A stretch of DNA of 64,000 nt from JBGAPI01 sp044221335 (GCA_044221335.1 JBGAPI010000005.1:1-64000); one strand, 5' to 3'; shown: positions 41,322-51,598, counted from the first letter of the stretch. Numbers and translations are program-made. The notes: generated from the letters alone by a model not told the origin.

Positions 41322-42233
41322 GTGGAGCTGACCGGACAACGCATGAACCCTGCAGCCACCACGCCGCAGTGGGCCAAAGGCGCCGCCGTCGCCCAGATGG
41401 ACGACGGCGAGTTCGCGCGTTGGGTCGACCTGCTCGAGCGCCGCACCGGCGTGGTGGTGCCGGCGGACCGCAAGTCCTTCCTGGTCACCGGCGTGCGCAC
41501 CCGCATGCGCGAAACCGGCCATCCGACCTTCGCGCACTACTTCGAGGACCTGCTGTCGGGGCCGCGCGGCACGGTGGAGTGGGCGTCGCTGGTCGATCGA
41601 CTGACCGTGCACGAGACGCACTTCTTCCGCCATCAGCCGTCCTTCGACCTGATCGCGAAGGACTGGCTGCCGTCCTATCTCCCGCAACTCGGCGGCAACG
41701 CCCTGCACGCGTGGAGCGTCGGCTGCTCGACCGGCGAAGAGGCCTACACCCTGGCGATGGTGCTGGACGACGGCCTGTCCGGCGCCGAAGGCAGCGAGCG
41801 GCTCTACTTCGGCGTCACCGCGACCGACATCAGCGCGCCGTCGCTGGCGGTCGGCCGTGCCGGCCAGTATCCCCTGGCCCGTTACGAGGAAATCCCGCCG
41901 GCCTGGCGCGAACGCTATGCGACGCGGGCCGCGGATCATTTCGAGATTCGTGAATCGCTGCGCAAACGGGTCGGCTTCGTGCAGTTCAACCTGATGAACG
42001 TGGCGCGATCCCCGCTGAAGCGGCTCGACCTGATCTACTGCCAGAACGTATTGATCTACTTCTCCCGGGACCGTCGCGTGGTGCTGCTCGAAGCGCTGGC
42101 GGAACTGTTGAAGCCAGGCGGACTCCTGATTCTCGGCCCGGGCGAAGTCACCGGATTCACCCACCCGCTGCTGACCCGGATCGGTGGCCCGCAGACGCTG
42201 GCGTTCAAGAGCGTAGAGCGGACGCGGACGTAA
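41322..42233 (+). CDS. pilK: CheR-type methyltransferase PilK
   Basis: Receptor methyltransferase of 303 aa that modifies PilJ using SAM. CheR N-domain (RWVDLLERRTGVVVPADRK), catalytic TVHETHFFRHQPSFDLI, SAM site WSVGCSTGEEAYTLAM and DLIYCQNVLIYFSRD are clear. Start GTG 41322 has AAGGA five bases before it; ATG 41343 lacks a well-placed site. Six bp after pilJ. Confidence 0.93.
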   Translation: MELTGQRMNPAATTPQWAKGAAVAQMDDGEFARWVDLLERRTGVVVPADRKSFLVTGVRTRMRETGHPTFAHYFEDLLSGPRGTVEWASLVDRLTVHETHFFRHQPSFDLIAKDWLPSYLPQLGGNALHAWSVGCSTGEEAYTLAMVLDDGLSGAEGSERLYFGVTATDISAPSLAVGRAGQYPLARYEEIPPAWRERYATRAADHFEIRESLRKRVGFVQFNLMNVARSPLKRLDLIYCQNVLIYFSRDRRVVLLEALAELLKPGGLLILGPGEVTGFTHPLLTRIGGPQTLAFKSVERTRT

Positions 42234-42243
42234 GAGAGCGACG

Positions 42244-45200
42244 ATGCGACTACAAGAAGATCTCGATTTCACCACGCTGAACTGGGTCAAGCAGGAACTC
42301 GACGAGACCCTGAAGCAGGCGCGCCAGTCGCTCGAGTCCTTCGTTGAGGATCCGGCCGACGCGAGCCTGATGCGGTTCTGCGCGACCTATCTGCACCAGG
42401 TCCAGGGCACCCTGCGCATGGTGGAGCTGTACGGCGCGGCGATGGTGGTCGAGGAGATGGAACGCCTCGCCAACGCGCTGCTCGACAACCAGATCCGGCA
42501 GAAGGACGACGCCTACAGCGTGCTGATGCGCGGCATCGTGCAGCTGCCGGACTACCTCGAGCGCCTGCAGAGCGGCCACAAGGACATCCCGATCGTCCTG
42601 CTGCCGCTGCTGAACGATCTGCGCGCCTGCCGCGGCGAGAAGCTGCTGTCGGAGAGCGTGCTGTTCTCTCCGGACCTGTCGGCCCCGCTGCCGCGCGGCG
42701 CGATGGGCCCGGACCGCCCGGTACCGGAGCTGGAGCTGCGCCAGCAGGCGGCCCGGCTGCGGACCCAGTTCCAGATGGGCCTGCTGCACTGGATCAAGGA
42801 CCAGAACGCCGGAGAGGCTGCCACCAGCCTTATGGCGACGCTCGACAAGCTGCGCGGCATGACCGTGCAGGACTCGGCCCGGCGCCTGTGGTGGGTCGCC
42901 GCCGGCCTGATGGATGCCGTCCGGACCAACAAGGTCGACACCAGTACCGCGCTGAAGTCGCTGTTCGGCCGCGTCGACCGCGAGATCAAGCGGCTCGCCG
43001 ATTCCGGCGAACCTGCGTTCCGTGTCGATCCGCCGCGCGAGCTGACGAAGAACCTCCTCTACTACGTCGCCCATTCGACCGCCGACAGCGATCGCGTGCG
43101 CGAGATCCGCGACACCTACCGTCTCGACCAGCTGCTGCCGTCGCAGCACGAGCTCGAGCACGCCAAGGGCAGCCTCGCCGGGCGCAACAAGGCACTGCTC
43201 GACACCGTGTCCGCGGCGATCAAGGACGACTTGATGCGGGTGAAGGACGTCCTCGACCTGCACCTGCGCAATGCCGAGACGCGTCCCGACGAACTCGGCG
43301 CCCAGGCCGAAGTCCTCGAACGCGTCGCCGACACGCTCGGCATGCTGGGGCTCGGCGTGCCGCGCCGGGTGGTCCAGGAACAGACCCAGATCATCCAGCA
43401 GCTCGCCAGCGGCGTGCGCAAGGTCGACGAGACGACGCTGCTAGACATCGCCGGCGCTCTGCTCTACGTCGAAGCCTCGCTGGACGACAACATCGAGAAC
43501 CTCGGCAGCTCCGCGTCGGCGCCGTCCGAGCCGGAGCCGGTGGTCGCCCAGCAGACCAGCGCGCTCGAGCTGCCGCAGACCGAAGTGCGGCGCATCCTCG
43601 ATGCCCTGCTGAAGGAGGCGATGACCAACCTGCAGACCGCCAAGCAGGACATCGTCGCGTTCGTCGAATCGCCCTGGGACCACGCCAAGGTCACCCAGAT
43701 CCCGCGGCTGCTGGAGGAGATCAGCGGCGCGCTGCGCATGCTCGACCTGCCGGAGCCCGGACAACTGGTCGACGCGCTGGTGAAGTTCGTGGCGATGGAA
43801 CTGCTGCGGATGAAGCGCGTCCCGACGCCGGAGCAGATGGATCGCCTGGCCGATGCGCTGGCCTCGGTCGAGTACTACCTCGAAGCCTCGCGCGATCAGC
43901 GTTCCGGTCGCGAGAAGATCCTCGACGTCACCCGCCGCAGCCTCGAAGCTCTCGGCTACTGGCCGGTGCCTGCCGAAGCACTCGGCGTCGAACTCGACGA
44001 CGTCGTCGGCCCGCCGCAGCCGAAAGCCGCCGTCACGCCGGCCGCCGCCGTGGCGACCGCGGCCGCAGTCGCTGCGCCGCCGGTCGTCGCGACGCCGGTC
44101 CTGCCGGACCCGGCGCCGATGGCCCTCGCCGCCGACGACATCGGCGCGGTGCGGTTCGACACCCCCGTCGAGAGCGGTCGGGCCGCGCAGGCCGAACCGG
44201 CGGACGAGCCGCTGGACGCGCCACGTCTCGAACTCCCGGTGTCGGGCGTCGACGAGGCGCTTGCGCGGATCGAGCGCAGCGAGCAGGCGAGCTACGAGGC
44301 GCCGGTTGTCGAGACGCCGAAGGCGGCCGAACCGGAACTGACCAGCATCGTCGAGATCGCCCGCGGTCGCGACGTCAGCGACCTCTCGATCGGAGAAGCG
44401 TCGAGCACGGCGGTGCAACCGCCGCCGCCGGCGCATGAGCTCACCGGCCTCAAGCTGGCCGAGACCCATCCGATCCGCGTCTGGGGGGATTCCGAGGACG
44501 ACTGGGAGACCGTGGACGTCGAGGAGGAGGTCGAGGTCGACGCGCCCGCCGGCGAAGCCATGGCCGACTCCAGCTTCCAGGCGGTGCCCTCCGACGACAT
44601 CGACGACGAGATCCGCGAGGTCTTCGTCGAGGAAGTCCAGGAAGAAATCGACAACGTCAATCGCAACGTGCCGGCCTGGACGAACGACAGCGGCGATCTC
44701 GAGAAGCTGAAGCCGATCCGCCGCTCCTTCCACACCCTGAAGGGCAGCGGTCGACTCGTCGGCGCGATGGCGCTCGGCGAGTTCAGCTGGAAAGTCGAGA
44801 ACATGCTGAACCGCGTGCTCGACAAGACCATTCCCGCGGGCCCGCCCGTGGTCGCGCTGCTGAATTCGGCGCTGGCGGCACTGCCGGAACTGTTGTCGGC
44901 GCTGCGCGGCGAAGGATCGCCCAAGGCCGACATCGCGCAGATCATGGCGGTGGCGGATCAGGTCGCCGCCGGCGAGCAGGCCTTCGTGCAGGGGCCGCAG
45001 AAGATCAAGGTCAAGCAGGTCCGCCAGGTGCGGGTGCTGAAGGCACAGCCGCCCGAGCCGGTCGCCGCGCCGGTGGAATTGTCGGTGCCGGTCAGCATCG
45101 AGCCTGCGGTCACCCTGGAGTCCGCCGTCGCGGAAGAGCAGGTGACGCCGATGACGCCGGTTCCGCTTCCGGCGGTCAGCGACGCCGAAGCCGAGAGCGT

Positions 45201-48200
45201 TCCGTCCGGGGAACTGCTGCCGGAGCCGGTGGTGGAGAGTCCGGTGGAGCTCGAATCCGCGCTCCCGGCGGTCGAGTCCGAGAGGGTCGTGGAGCTCGCC
45301 AGTCTCGAGCCCGAGCCGGACGCGGAAATCACGCTGGCCGAGCCCGAGCCCGAGCCCGAGCCGGAAGCGATCGTGCTGTCCGCGCTCGACCTGTCCGAGC
45401 CGGCCGTCGCGACCACCGCCGTCGAGCCGCAGCCTGAGCCGGTCGCGGAAGAGCCCGCGGCGATCGAGATCTCGGCGCTGGTCGAGGACACTGTCGATGT
45501 CGAGACCGGGCCGATCGTGCCGGCGCTCGATGCAATGCTGCTGGAGATCCTGCGCAGCGAAGTCGAGGGCCACGTCGGCGTGGTCCGCGGCTATCTCGCC
45601 AGTTGCGCGGCGCACGGGGCCGCGCTGCCGGCCACCGAGGAACTGCTGCGCGCGGTCCACACCATGCACGGCGCGCTGTCGATGGCCGAAGTGCCGGTGC
45701 TGAACGACATCGTCGGTCCGCTGGAAGGCTATCTGAAGCGTCTGCGCGGGCGGTCCGCCGCCCCGAGCGCCGAGGGTCTCGCAGCGCTGGCCGACAGCTC
45801 CGACATCATCGAGCGTGCGCTCAAGCTGCTCGATCAACCCGGACGGCATCTGCCGGGCGGAGAGGACCTGGCAGCACGCATCGAAGCCCTGCGGGACGAC
45901 CTGCCGGAACCGACCAGCGCGCTCAAGGCCTTCGCGCTCCAGGTCGACGAGGACGATGCGGTCGAACCTGTGGTGGCCGATTCGCTGCCGGAGTTGGTCG
46001 CCGAGGAAGCCGCGTTCATCGAGGCCGTCGCGCCGATCGCCGAGGCGCCGTCGACACCGGTCGCCGAGCTGTCGGCGGAGGAGCCCGCCGTCGCGGACAA
46101 CGCCTTCGACGATCTCGCGCTGTTCGCCGATGCCGTTCCGACGGCTCCGGCGCTGACCACGGACGAGGCGACGTCCTCGCCGGAGGCCATCGAAGCCATC
46201 GAACTCGAAGCCGGGCCGGCGTTGACCGCCGACATCGACGACCTCGCATTCGCCGACCTGCCGGTGGTCACCGAAGAGCCCGCCGCGCTGACCTCGCCGG
46301 TGGAAGGCGAGGCGGTCGCCGGCCTGCCGAGCTGGGATCTGGCGGCGCTGGAAGCGCTGGCCGAGGAGACTGTCGCGGTCGAGTCGCCGGCGGAACCGGC
46401 GGGGGCCGACGCCGCATCCGTTGGCGATACCGCACCGGCCGTGGATTCCGCGGCCTCGTTCGACGCCTTGTTCGACGAGCCCGCCGCAGAGCCGACCGCG
46501 CCCGCGGCGGCGATCGAGGACGATTTCGCCTCGGCGTTCTTCGCGCCGTCCCCGTCGGCAGCGGCATCGGATGCGGCTCCGGCCGCGACCGTGGACGCGG
46601 AGCCGGACGCGGTCGGGGCGCCTGCCGCCGCCACGACGGAATCCGCGGCGGTCGCCGAGGATGCCGCCGGGCTCGACGACCTGCTGCAGGTCTTCGAAAA
46701 CGAAGTCCCGATCGCCCGAGCAGAGCCGGTCGTCGAAGAGGCGGCCGCTCCGGCCACCGTATCCGAACCGCCGGTGGCGGCGCCGGTCGCCGTCACGTCG
46801 GCCACGCCCGCGGCCCCGGTCGTGTCGTCCGCGCCGCAGGTCCGTGCGACGCCGATCGACGACGACCCGGATCCGGCCGGCCCACTGTACCTGCCGGACA
46901 TGGACGAGGACCTGCTCGGCATCTTCGTCGAGGAAGGCCACGACATCCTCGACAAGTCGAGCGCACTGGTCGCGCAGCTGCATGAGCCCACCCAGGCGGC
47001 CGAGGCCGTGGCCGGACTCAAGCGCCACCTGCACACGCTGAAGGGCAACGCCCGCGCCGTCGGACTCGGCGGCATCGGCGATCTCAGCCACGCGATCGAG
47101 TCGGTGCTGGAAGGCGTGTCCGACGAGCGCCTGAACCTCGACGCCGGCCTGGTCGGCAACATCGAACGCGGCTTCGACCGGCTGCACCACCAGGTCGAGC
47201 GCGTCGCGCAGCGCCAGGCCGTCGGAGCGCCGATCAACGCGCTCGCGCGGTTCGAGGCGCTGGCGGAAGGCAAGACCTTCGCCGAGGTCGCCGCACCGGC
47301 GGCACCTGCGGTGGTCGTGGAAGAAGTCGTCGTCGAGTCCGCGCCCGCGGTCGCCGCGGCCGTTGAGTCCGACGCGGCGGCCATCGCAGCGCCCGCACCG
47401 GCCCCGGCGGAAGCGCCGAAGCCGCGCCCGGCCGCCAAGCCCGCCGATGCACCGGTCGAGGAAGACAGCACCCTGGGTCGCGCGCCGCAGGAGATGATCC
47501 GCGTCCGCTCCGACCTGCTGGACACGCTGGTCAACTTCGCCGGCGAGGTCTCGATCTACCGCTCGCGTCTCGAGCAGCAGATGGGCACCTTCCGCTTCAA
47601 CCTGGTCGAACTCGATCAGACGGTGGCGCGTCTGCGCGAACAGCTGCGCAAGCTCGAGATCGAGACCGAGGCGCAGATCATCGCCCGCTTCCAGCGCGAA
47701 GCGGCCGAGGCGCATGCCGAGTTCGATCCGCTGGAACTCGACCAGTTCTCCAACGTGCAGCAGCTGTCCCGCGCGCTGGCCGAGTCGGTCGCCGACTTGG
47801 TCGCGCTGCAGGCGGCCCTCGACGACCTGACCCGCCAGTCCGAAACCCTGCTTCTGCAGCAGTCGCGCGTCAGTTCCGAACTGCAGGAAGGCCTCATGCG
47901 CACGCGCATGGTGCCGTTCGACTCGATCGTGCCGTTCCTGCGCCGCCTGGTGCGCCAGACTTCCGACATCCTGGGCAAGCGCGCCTCGCTCAAGGTGGAG
48001 GGAGCGCAGGGCGAAATGGACCGCAACCTGCTCGAACGCATGAAGGCGCCGTTCGAGCACATGCTGCGAAATGCCATCGACCACGGCATCGAGTCGATCG
48101 AGCAGCGGCGTGCCGCCGGCAAGCCGGACGAGGGCTCGGTCCGCATCCAGGTGAGCCGCGAATCGACCGAAGTCGTGATCCGGGTCACCGATGACGGCAA

Positions 48201-49377
48201 GGGCATGAATCGCGAGGCGATCCGCAAGAAGGCGATCGAGCGCGGCCTCATGCGTGCCGACGCGCAGCTGTCCGACCGCGACCTCTACGGCTTCGTCCTC
48301 GAGACCGGCTTCTCCACGGCCGAAAAGCTGACCCAGACCTCTGGTCGCGGCGTCGGCATGGACGTGGTCGCGAGCGAAATCAAGCAGCTCGGCGGTTCGC
48401 TGGCGATCGACTCCAAGCCGGGCCAGGGCAGTACCTTCACCGTCCGCCTGCCGTTCACGCTCGCCGTGACGCAGGCGATCATGGTGCGTCTGGCCGACCA
48501 GGTGTTCGCGATCCCGATGTCCTCGGTGCAGGGCGTCGCGCGCATCCCGCGCGACGATCTCGATCGCCGCATGAAACAGGTCAATCCGCTGTTCACCTAT
48601 GCCGGCGAGGAATACTCGATCCACGACCTCCCGGCGATGCTCGGCATGTCGACCGCGATCCAGTCGGAAATGGGGCAGCTGCCGCTGCTGCTGACCCGCT
48701 CCGGCGATCAGCGCGCCGCGATCCGCGTCGACGCGGTGATCGGCAGTCGCGAAGTGGTGGTGAAGACCGCCGGTCCGCAGGTGAACTCGGTCCCCGGCAT
48801 CTTCGGCGCCACGATCATGGGCGACGGCTCGGTCGTGCTGATTCTCGACTTCGCCCCGCTGGTCCGCCGCAGTTCGGCCAAGCGCGAGGAGACTCGCGTC
48901 AGCGCCGCGCTGGAAGAGGCGATTCCCGGCTTCCTGGTCGAGCGCGAGGCGATGGAGCCGCTGGAGCCGCTGCTGCCCGCGGTGCCGGAGCGCAAGCGTC
49001 CCTTCGTCATGGTGGTCGACGATTCCATCACCATGCGCAAGGTCACCAGCCGCGTACTGGAGCGCAACGACATGGAAGTGGCGACCGCGAAGGACGGCCT
49101 CGATGCCGTCGAGAAGCTGCAGGAACGCGTGCCGGACCTGATGCTGCTCGACATCGAAATGCCGCGCATGGACGGCTACGAACTGGCGACCTACATGCGC
49201 AACGACTCGCGCCTGCGCCACGTGCCGATCATCATGATCACCTCGCGCACCGGCGAGAAGCACCGCCAGCGCGCGCTGGAAATCGGCGTCGACCGTTATC
49301 TCGGAAAGCCGTATCAGGAACCGGAACTGCTGAAGAACGTCGAGGAAATCCTGGGGACGCAACGTGGCGCTCAGTGA
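42244..49377 (+). CDS. chpA: Hybrid chemosensory kinase ChpA
   Basis: Histidine kinase of 2377 aa at the core of the Pil-Chp system (Pseudomonas ChpA about 2470). Order: degenerate Hpt-like segment with His51 (HQVQGTLRM), a second without His (EISGALRML), canonical Hpt modules at His830 (HTLKGSGRL), His1139 (HTMHGALSM) and His1597 (HTLKGNARA), dimerisation/P3 region from about 1750, CheA-type ATPase (HMLRNAIDHG 1939, DDGKGMN, GRGVGMDV), CheW-like regulatory domain (about 2070-2210) and a C-terminal receiver with Asp2303 in LLDIEMPRMDG. Long disordered linkers rich in Ala, Pro, Val and Glu separate the Hpt modules; the one at 1280-1500 repeats acidic-aromatic motifs. Phosphate passes to PilG and PilH. 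Confidence 0.95.
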   Translation: MRLQEDLDFTTLNWVKQELDETLKQARQSLESFVEDPADASLMRFCATYLHQVQGTLRMVELYGAAMVVEEMERLANALLDNQIRQKDDAYSVLMRGIVQLPDYLERLQSGHKDIPIVLLPLLNDLRACRGEKLLSESVLFSPDLSAPLPRGAMGPDRPVPELELRQQAARLRTQFQMGLLHWIKDQNAGEAATSLMATLDKLRGMTVQDSARRLWWVAAGLMDAVRTNKVDTSTALKSLFGRVDREIKRLADSGEPAFRVDPPRELTKNLLYYVAHSTADSDRVREIRDTYRLDQLLPSQHELEHAKGSLAGRNKALLDTVSAAIKDDLMRVKDVLDLHLRNAETRPDELGAQAEVLERVADTLGMLGLGVPRRVVQEQTQIIQQLASGVRKVDETTLLDIAGALLYVEASLDDNIENLGSSASAPSEPEPVVAQQTSALELPQTEVRRILDALLKEAMTNLQTAKQDIVAFVESPWDHAKVTQIPRLLEEISGALRMLDLPEPGQLVDALVKFVAMELLRMKRVPTPEQMDRLADALASVEYYLEASRDQRSGREKILDVTRRSLEALGYWPVPAEALGVELDDVVGPPQPKAAVTPAAAVATAAAVAAPPVVATPVLPDPAPMALAADDIGAVRFDTPVESGRAAQAEPADEPLDAPRLELPVSGVDEALARIERSEQASYEAPVVETPKAAEPELTSIVEIARGRDVSDLSIGEASSTAVQPPPPAHELTGLKLAETHPIRVWGDSEDDWETVDVEEEVEVDAPAGEAMADSSFQAVPSDDIDDEIREVFVEEVQEEIDNVNRNVPAWTNDSGDLEKLKPIRRSFHTLKGSGRLVGAMALGEFSWKVENMLNRVLDKTIPAGPPVVALLNSALAALPELLSALRGEGSPKADIAQIMAVADQVAAGEQAFVQGPQKIKVKQVRQVRVLKAQPPEPVAAPVELSVPVSIEPAVTLESAVAEEQVTPMTPVPLPAVSDAEAESVPSGELLPEPVVESPVELESALPAVESERVVELASLEPEPDAEITLAEPEPEPEPEAIVLSALDLSEPAVATTAVEPQPEPVAEEPAAIEISALVEDTVDVETGPIVPALDAMLLEILRSEVEGHVGVVRGYLASCAAHGAALPATEELLRAVHTMHGALSMAEVPVLNDIVGPLEGYLKRLRGRSAAPSAEGLAALADSSDIIERALKLLDQPGRHLPGGEDLAARIEALRDDLPEPTSALKAFALQVDEDDAVEPVVADSLPELVAEEAAFIEAVAPIAEAPSTPVAELSAEEPAVADNAFDDLALFADAVPTAPALTTDEATSSPEAIEAIELEAGPALTADIDDLAFADLPVVTEEPAALTSPVEGEAVAGLPSWDLAALEALAEETVAVESPAEPAGADAASVGDTAPAVDSAASFDALFDEPAAEPTAPAAAIEDDFASAFFAPSPSAAASDAAPAATVDAEPDAVGAPAAATTESAAVAEDAAGLDDLLQVFENEVPIARAEPVVEEAAAPATVSEPPVAAPVAVTSATPAAPVVSSAPQVRATPIDDDPDPAGPLYLPDMDEDLLGIFVEEGHDILDKSSALVAQLHEPTQAAEAVAGLKRHLHTLKGNARAVGLGGIGDLSHAIESVLEGVSDERLNLDAGLVGNIERGFDRLHHQVERVAQRQAVGAPINALARFEALAEGKTFAEVAAPAAPAVVVEEVVVESAPAVAAAVESDAAAIAAPAPAPAEAPKPRPAAKPADAPVEEDSTLGRAPQEMIRVRSDLLDTLVNFAGEVSIYRSRLEQQMGTFRFNLVELDQTVARLREQLRKLEIETEAQIIARFQREAAEAHAEFDPLELDQFSNVQQLSRALAESVADLVALQAALDDLTRQSETLLLQQSRVSSELQEGLMRTRMVPFDSIVPFLRRLVRQTSDILGKRASLKVEGAQGEMDRNLLERMKAPFEHMLRNAIDHGIESIEQRRAAGKPDEGSVRIQVSRESTEVVIRVTDDGKGMNREAIRKKAIERGLMRADAQLSDRDLYGFVLETGFSTAEKLTQTSGRGVGMDVVASEIKQLGGSLAIDSKPGQGSTFTVRLPFTLAVTQAIMVRLADQVFAIPMSSVQGVARIPRDDLDRRMKQVNPLFTYAGEEYSIHDLPAMLGMSTAIQSEMGQLPLLLTRSGDQRAAIRVDAVIGSREVVVKTAGPQVNSVPGIFGATIMGDGSVVLILDFAPLVRRSSAKREETRVSAALEEAIPGFLVEREAMEPLEPLLPAVPERKRPFVMVVDDSITMRKVTSRVLERNDMEVATAKDGLDAVEKLQERVPDLMLLDIEMPRMDGYELATYMRNDSRLRHVPIIMITSRTGEKHRQRALEIGVDRYLGKPYQEPELLKNVEEILGTQRGAQ

Positions 49378-51598
49378 ACCCGTGCGGCGCGACATCGCCG
49401 TCGCGCTGGTCTATCAGGCGGAGGCGTTGCATCAGCACCTGCGCTCGGCGCTGACCGAGTACGGTGCCCGCCTGGTGTACGAAACGCCAACCGCGGGATT
49501 CACCCGCGGCGCGCTCGATGCGTCCGGTGCCGAGGTGGTGGTCGTCAATCTCGACCCCGGCGTCGACGAGGAACTGGAGGCGATCGACGACCTGCTGGTC
49601 GACGACAGCCGACGCGTCATCTTCAACGACGGCGAGGTGTCGTCGCGCCTCGAGGGTTGGGACCAGGCCCGTTGGGCGCGCCATCTGGCCGCCAAGATCA
49701 TGGGCATCGAGCGCCTCGATCCGCCGCGTCCGGAAGGTGCCGAGGCGATTCCGGAGCGGACCCCCCGCAAGGCCGCGCCGACGGCGCCGCCGCGGGTCAG
49801 CGTCGCCGCGGAACCGACACCCAGGGTCGCCGCACCGGCCCCCGCCGTCGCGCCGGCGCCCGTTCCGGCCGCGGCCGTCGCGAAGCCCGTCGCCGCGCCG
49901 GCGCCGGTCGCCGACCTTCCGCCCCCGGCGGGCGATGACCTCGGCTTCGACTTCGGGGTCTCCGCCGACGAAATCGAGCGCGCGATGGCCGCCGACACCG
50001 GCGAAGCGATCAAGCGCACACGCGATCAGCTCACCACCAAGATCGAGCCGGTCGGCCCGGAGCTGATGTCGGCCGAAAGCGCGGTCGCGCACACCGGCCC
50101 GCGCGTCGCCGACGACCACGCAGTGAAGGAGATCGATCTCGACCGCGGCGCGAGCCGGATGCCGGAGGCGGCCCCCCAGGAGCCGTCGGAGTTCGGTCTC
50201 GACAGCGAATTCGCCAGCCTGTTCGATGAGGCCGCCGCGGGCGCGCCGGTCAAGATCGAGCGCGAAGCCGCGTCCGACGAGCCGAGCTTCGATCTCGGCG
50301 ACCTCGCGCAGTTCGCCGACCTCAACTTCGACGAGCCGGCGCCGAACAGCAGTGCCCCGGCCGGACTCGACGACATCCTGCTGTCGCTGTCCTTGACCAA
50401 CGAGGAGGAGGCCAAGCCCGCCGCGGCGGCGAAGCCTCAAGCTCCGGCGAAGCCGGCCGCGGCAGCAGCGCCGGCACCGGCCGCACGCGCCCCGGCGGCC
50501 CCGGCCGCCGCGCCGCCCGCGAAGAAGGCCGACGAGAATCCGTTCGCGTCGTTGATGGCCGACCTCACCCTGGAACCGATGGGCGAGGAGGCGCCGGCCG
50601 CACCGGCTCCCGCAGCGAAGCCGCCCGCCGCCGCACGCGACCTCGGCAGCTTCAACCTTGCCGGGCTCAGCCTGGAGCCGACCGAGGAAGAGGCGAACGA
50701 GCGGCCGATCACCGGGCTCGCGAAGTACGAGCTCGATCCGACGACGCCCGCCTCGGCGAAGGCGCCGGCGGCGGCATCGCCCGCGCCCGCGAAACCGGCG
50801 CCCCCGGCGCCCGCACGCGCTCCCGCTCCTGCGCCCGCCGCGACCGCCAAGAACGATCCGAACCCCTTCGCCGATCTCGACTTCTCGCTGTCGCCGATGG
50901 AGGACGAGGCCCTCGCGCAGGTGTCGGTCAGCCGCGGCACGACGCCCGAGGCGGGCGAGACCGAAGACTTCCTCGGCGACTTCGCCGCGCTGTTCGCCGA
51001 CGACGCCGCCGGCATGGCGGCCGGCACCACTGCCTTGAAGCACGTGTGCGTGCTCGGCGCCTCCATCGGCGGCCCCGAAGCCGTGCGCGAGTTCCTGGGT
51101 GGCGTGCAGCAGAGCACGTCGGTGACCTTCGTTCTCGCGCAGCATCTCGGAGAGGATTTCGTCGAGGGTCTGGTGCAGCAGCTGGCCAAGGCGACCCGTC
51201 TCAAGGTCCGGATGGTCGAGTCGGGCGACTTCGTGCATCCCGGCGAGGTCATCGTGGCGCCCGCGGGCGAGCGGCTGCTGATCGACCGCAGCGGCGAGGT
51301 GCGCCTCGAGGCGTTGACCGAACCCTCGCCTTACAGCCCGTCGATCGACCAGGTGCTGTTCGACGTCGCGGACCGCTTCGGTGCCGATGCCAGCGCGATC
51401 ATCTTCTCCGGCATGGCGCACGATGCGATCGAGGGCGTGAAGCACCTGAAGCGCAAGGGCGGCAAGGTGTGGGCCCAGGACCCGACCACCTGCGTGGTCA
51501 GCTCGATGGTCGACGGCGCCAAGGCTGCCGGCGTGGTCGAGCAGATCGCGGCGCCGAAGGACCTGGCGCGCCATTTCAACGCACGATTCCCGCACTGA
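49364..51598 (+). CDS. chpB: Methylesterase ChpB with long motif-rich linker
   Basis: 744 aa, about twice the length of Pseudomonas ChpB. Residues 1-120 fold like a receiver but the acidic pocket is lost (ALVYQAE instead of VDD, VVVNLDPG with Asn at the phosphoacceptor place), so it is a pseudo-receiver. Residues 120-550 are a Pro/Ala-rich linker with about eight acidic hydrophobic motifs. The C-terminal CheB esterase has Ser567 (GASIGGPEA), His594 (LAQHLGEDF) and Asp687 (SGMAHDAIEG). It removes methyl groups from PilJ. It starts at GTG 49364, overlapping chpA by 14 bp. Confidence 0.93.
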   Translation: MALSEPVRRDIAVALVYQAEALHQHLRSALTEYGARLVYETPTAGFTRGALDASGAEVVVVNLDPGVDEELEAIDDLLVDDSRRVIFNDGEVSSRLEGWDQARWARHLAAKIMGIERLDPPRPEGAEAIPERTPRKAAPTAPPRVSVAAEPTPRVAAPAPAVAPAPVPAAAVAKPVAAPAPVADLPPPAGDDLGFDFGVSADEIERAMAADTGEAIKRTRDQLTTKIEPVGPELMSAESAVAHTGPRVADDHAVKEIDLDRGASRMPEAAPQEPSEFGLDSEFASLFDEAAAGAPVKIEREAASDEPSFDLGDLAQFADLNFDEPAPNSSAPAGLDDILLSLSLTNEEEAKPAAAAKPQAPAKPAAAAAPAPAARAPAAPAAAPPAKKADENPFASLMADLTLEPMGEEAPAAPAPAAKPPAAARDLGSFNLAGLSLEPTEEEANERPITGLAKYELDPTTPASAKAPAAASPAPAKPAPPAPARAPAPAPAATAKNDPNPFADLDFSLSPMEDEALAQVSVSRGTTPEAGETEDFLGDFAALFADDAAGMAAGTTALKHVCVLGASIGGPEAVREFLGGVQQSTSVTFVLAQHLGEDFVEGLVQQLAKATRLKVRMVESGDFVHPGEVIVAPAGERLLIDRSGEVRLEALTEPSPYSPSIDQVLFDVADRFGADASAIIFSGMAHDAIEGVKHLKRKGGKVWAQDPTTCVVSSMVDGAKAAGVVEQIAAPKDLARHFNARFPH

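Noticed and set aside
43441..49395. 1984-codon open frame antisense to chpA, and similar long antisense frames at 39138-42290 and 49238-52123
   Set aside because: They mirror strongly coding genes in very GC-rich DNA where stop codons are rare. Their translations are Arg/Gly/Asp-rich without domain structure.
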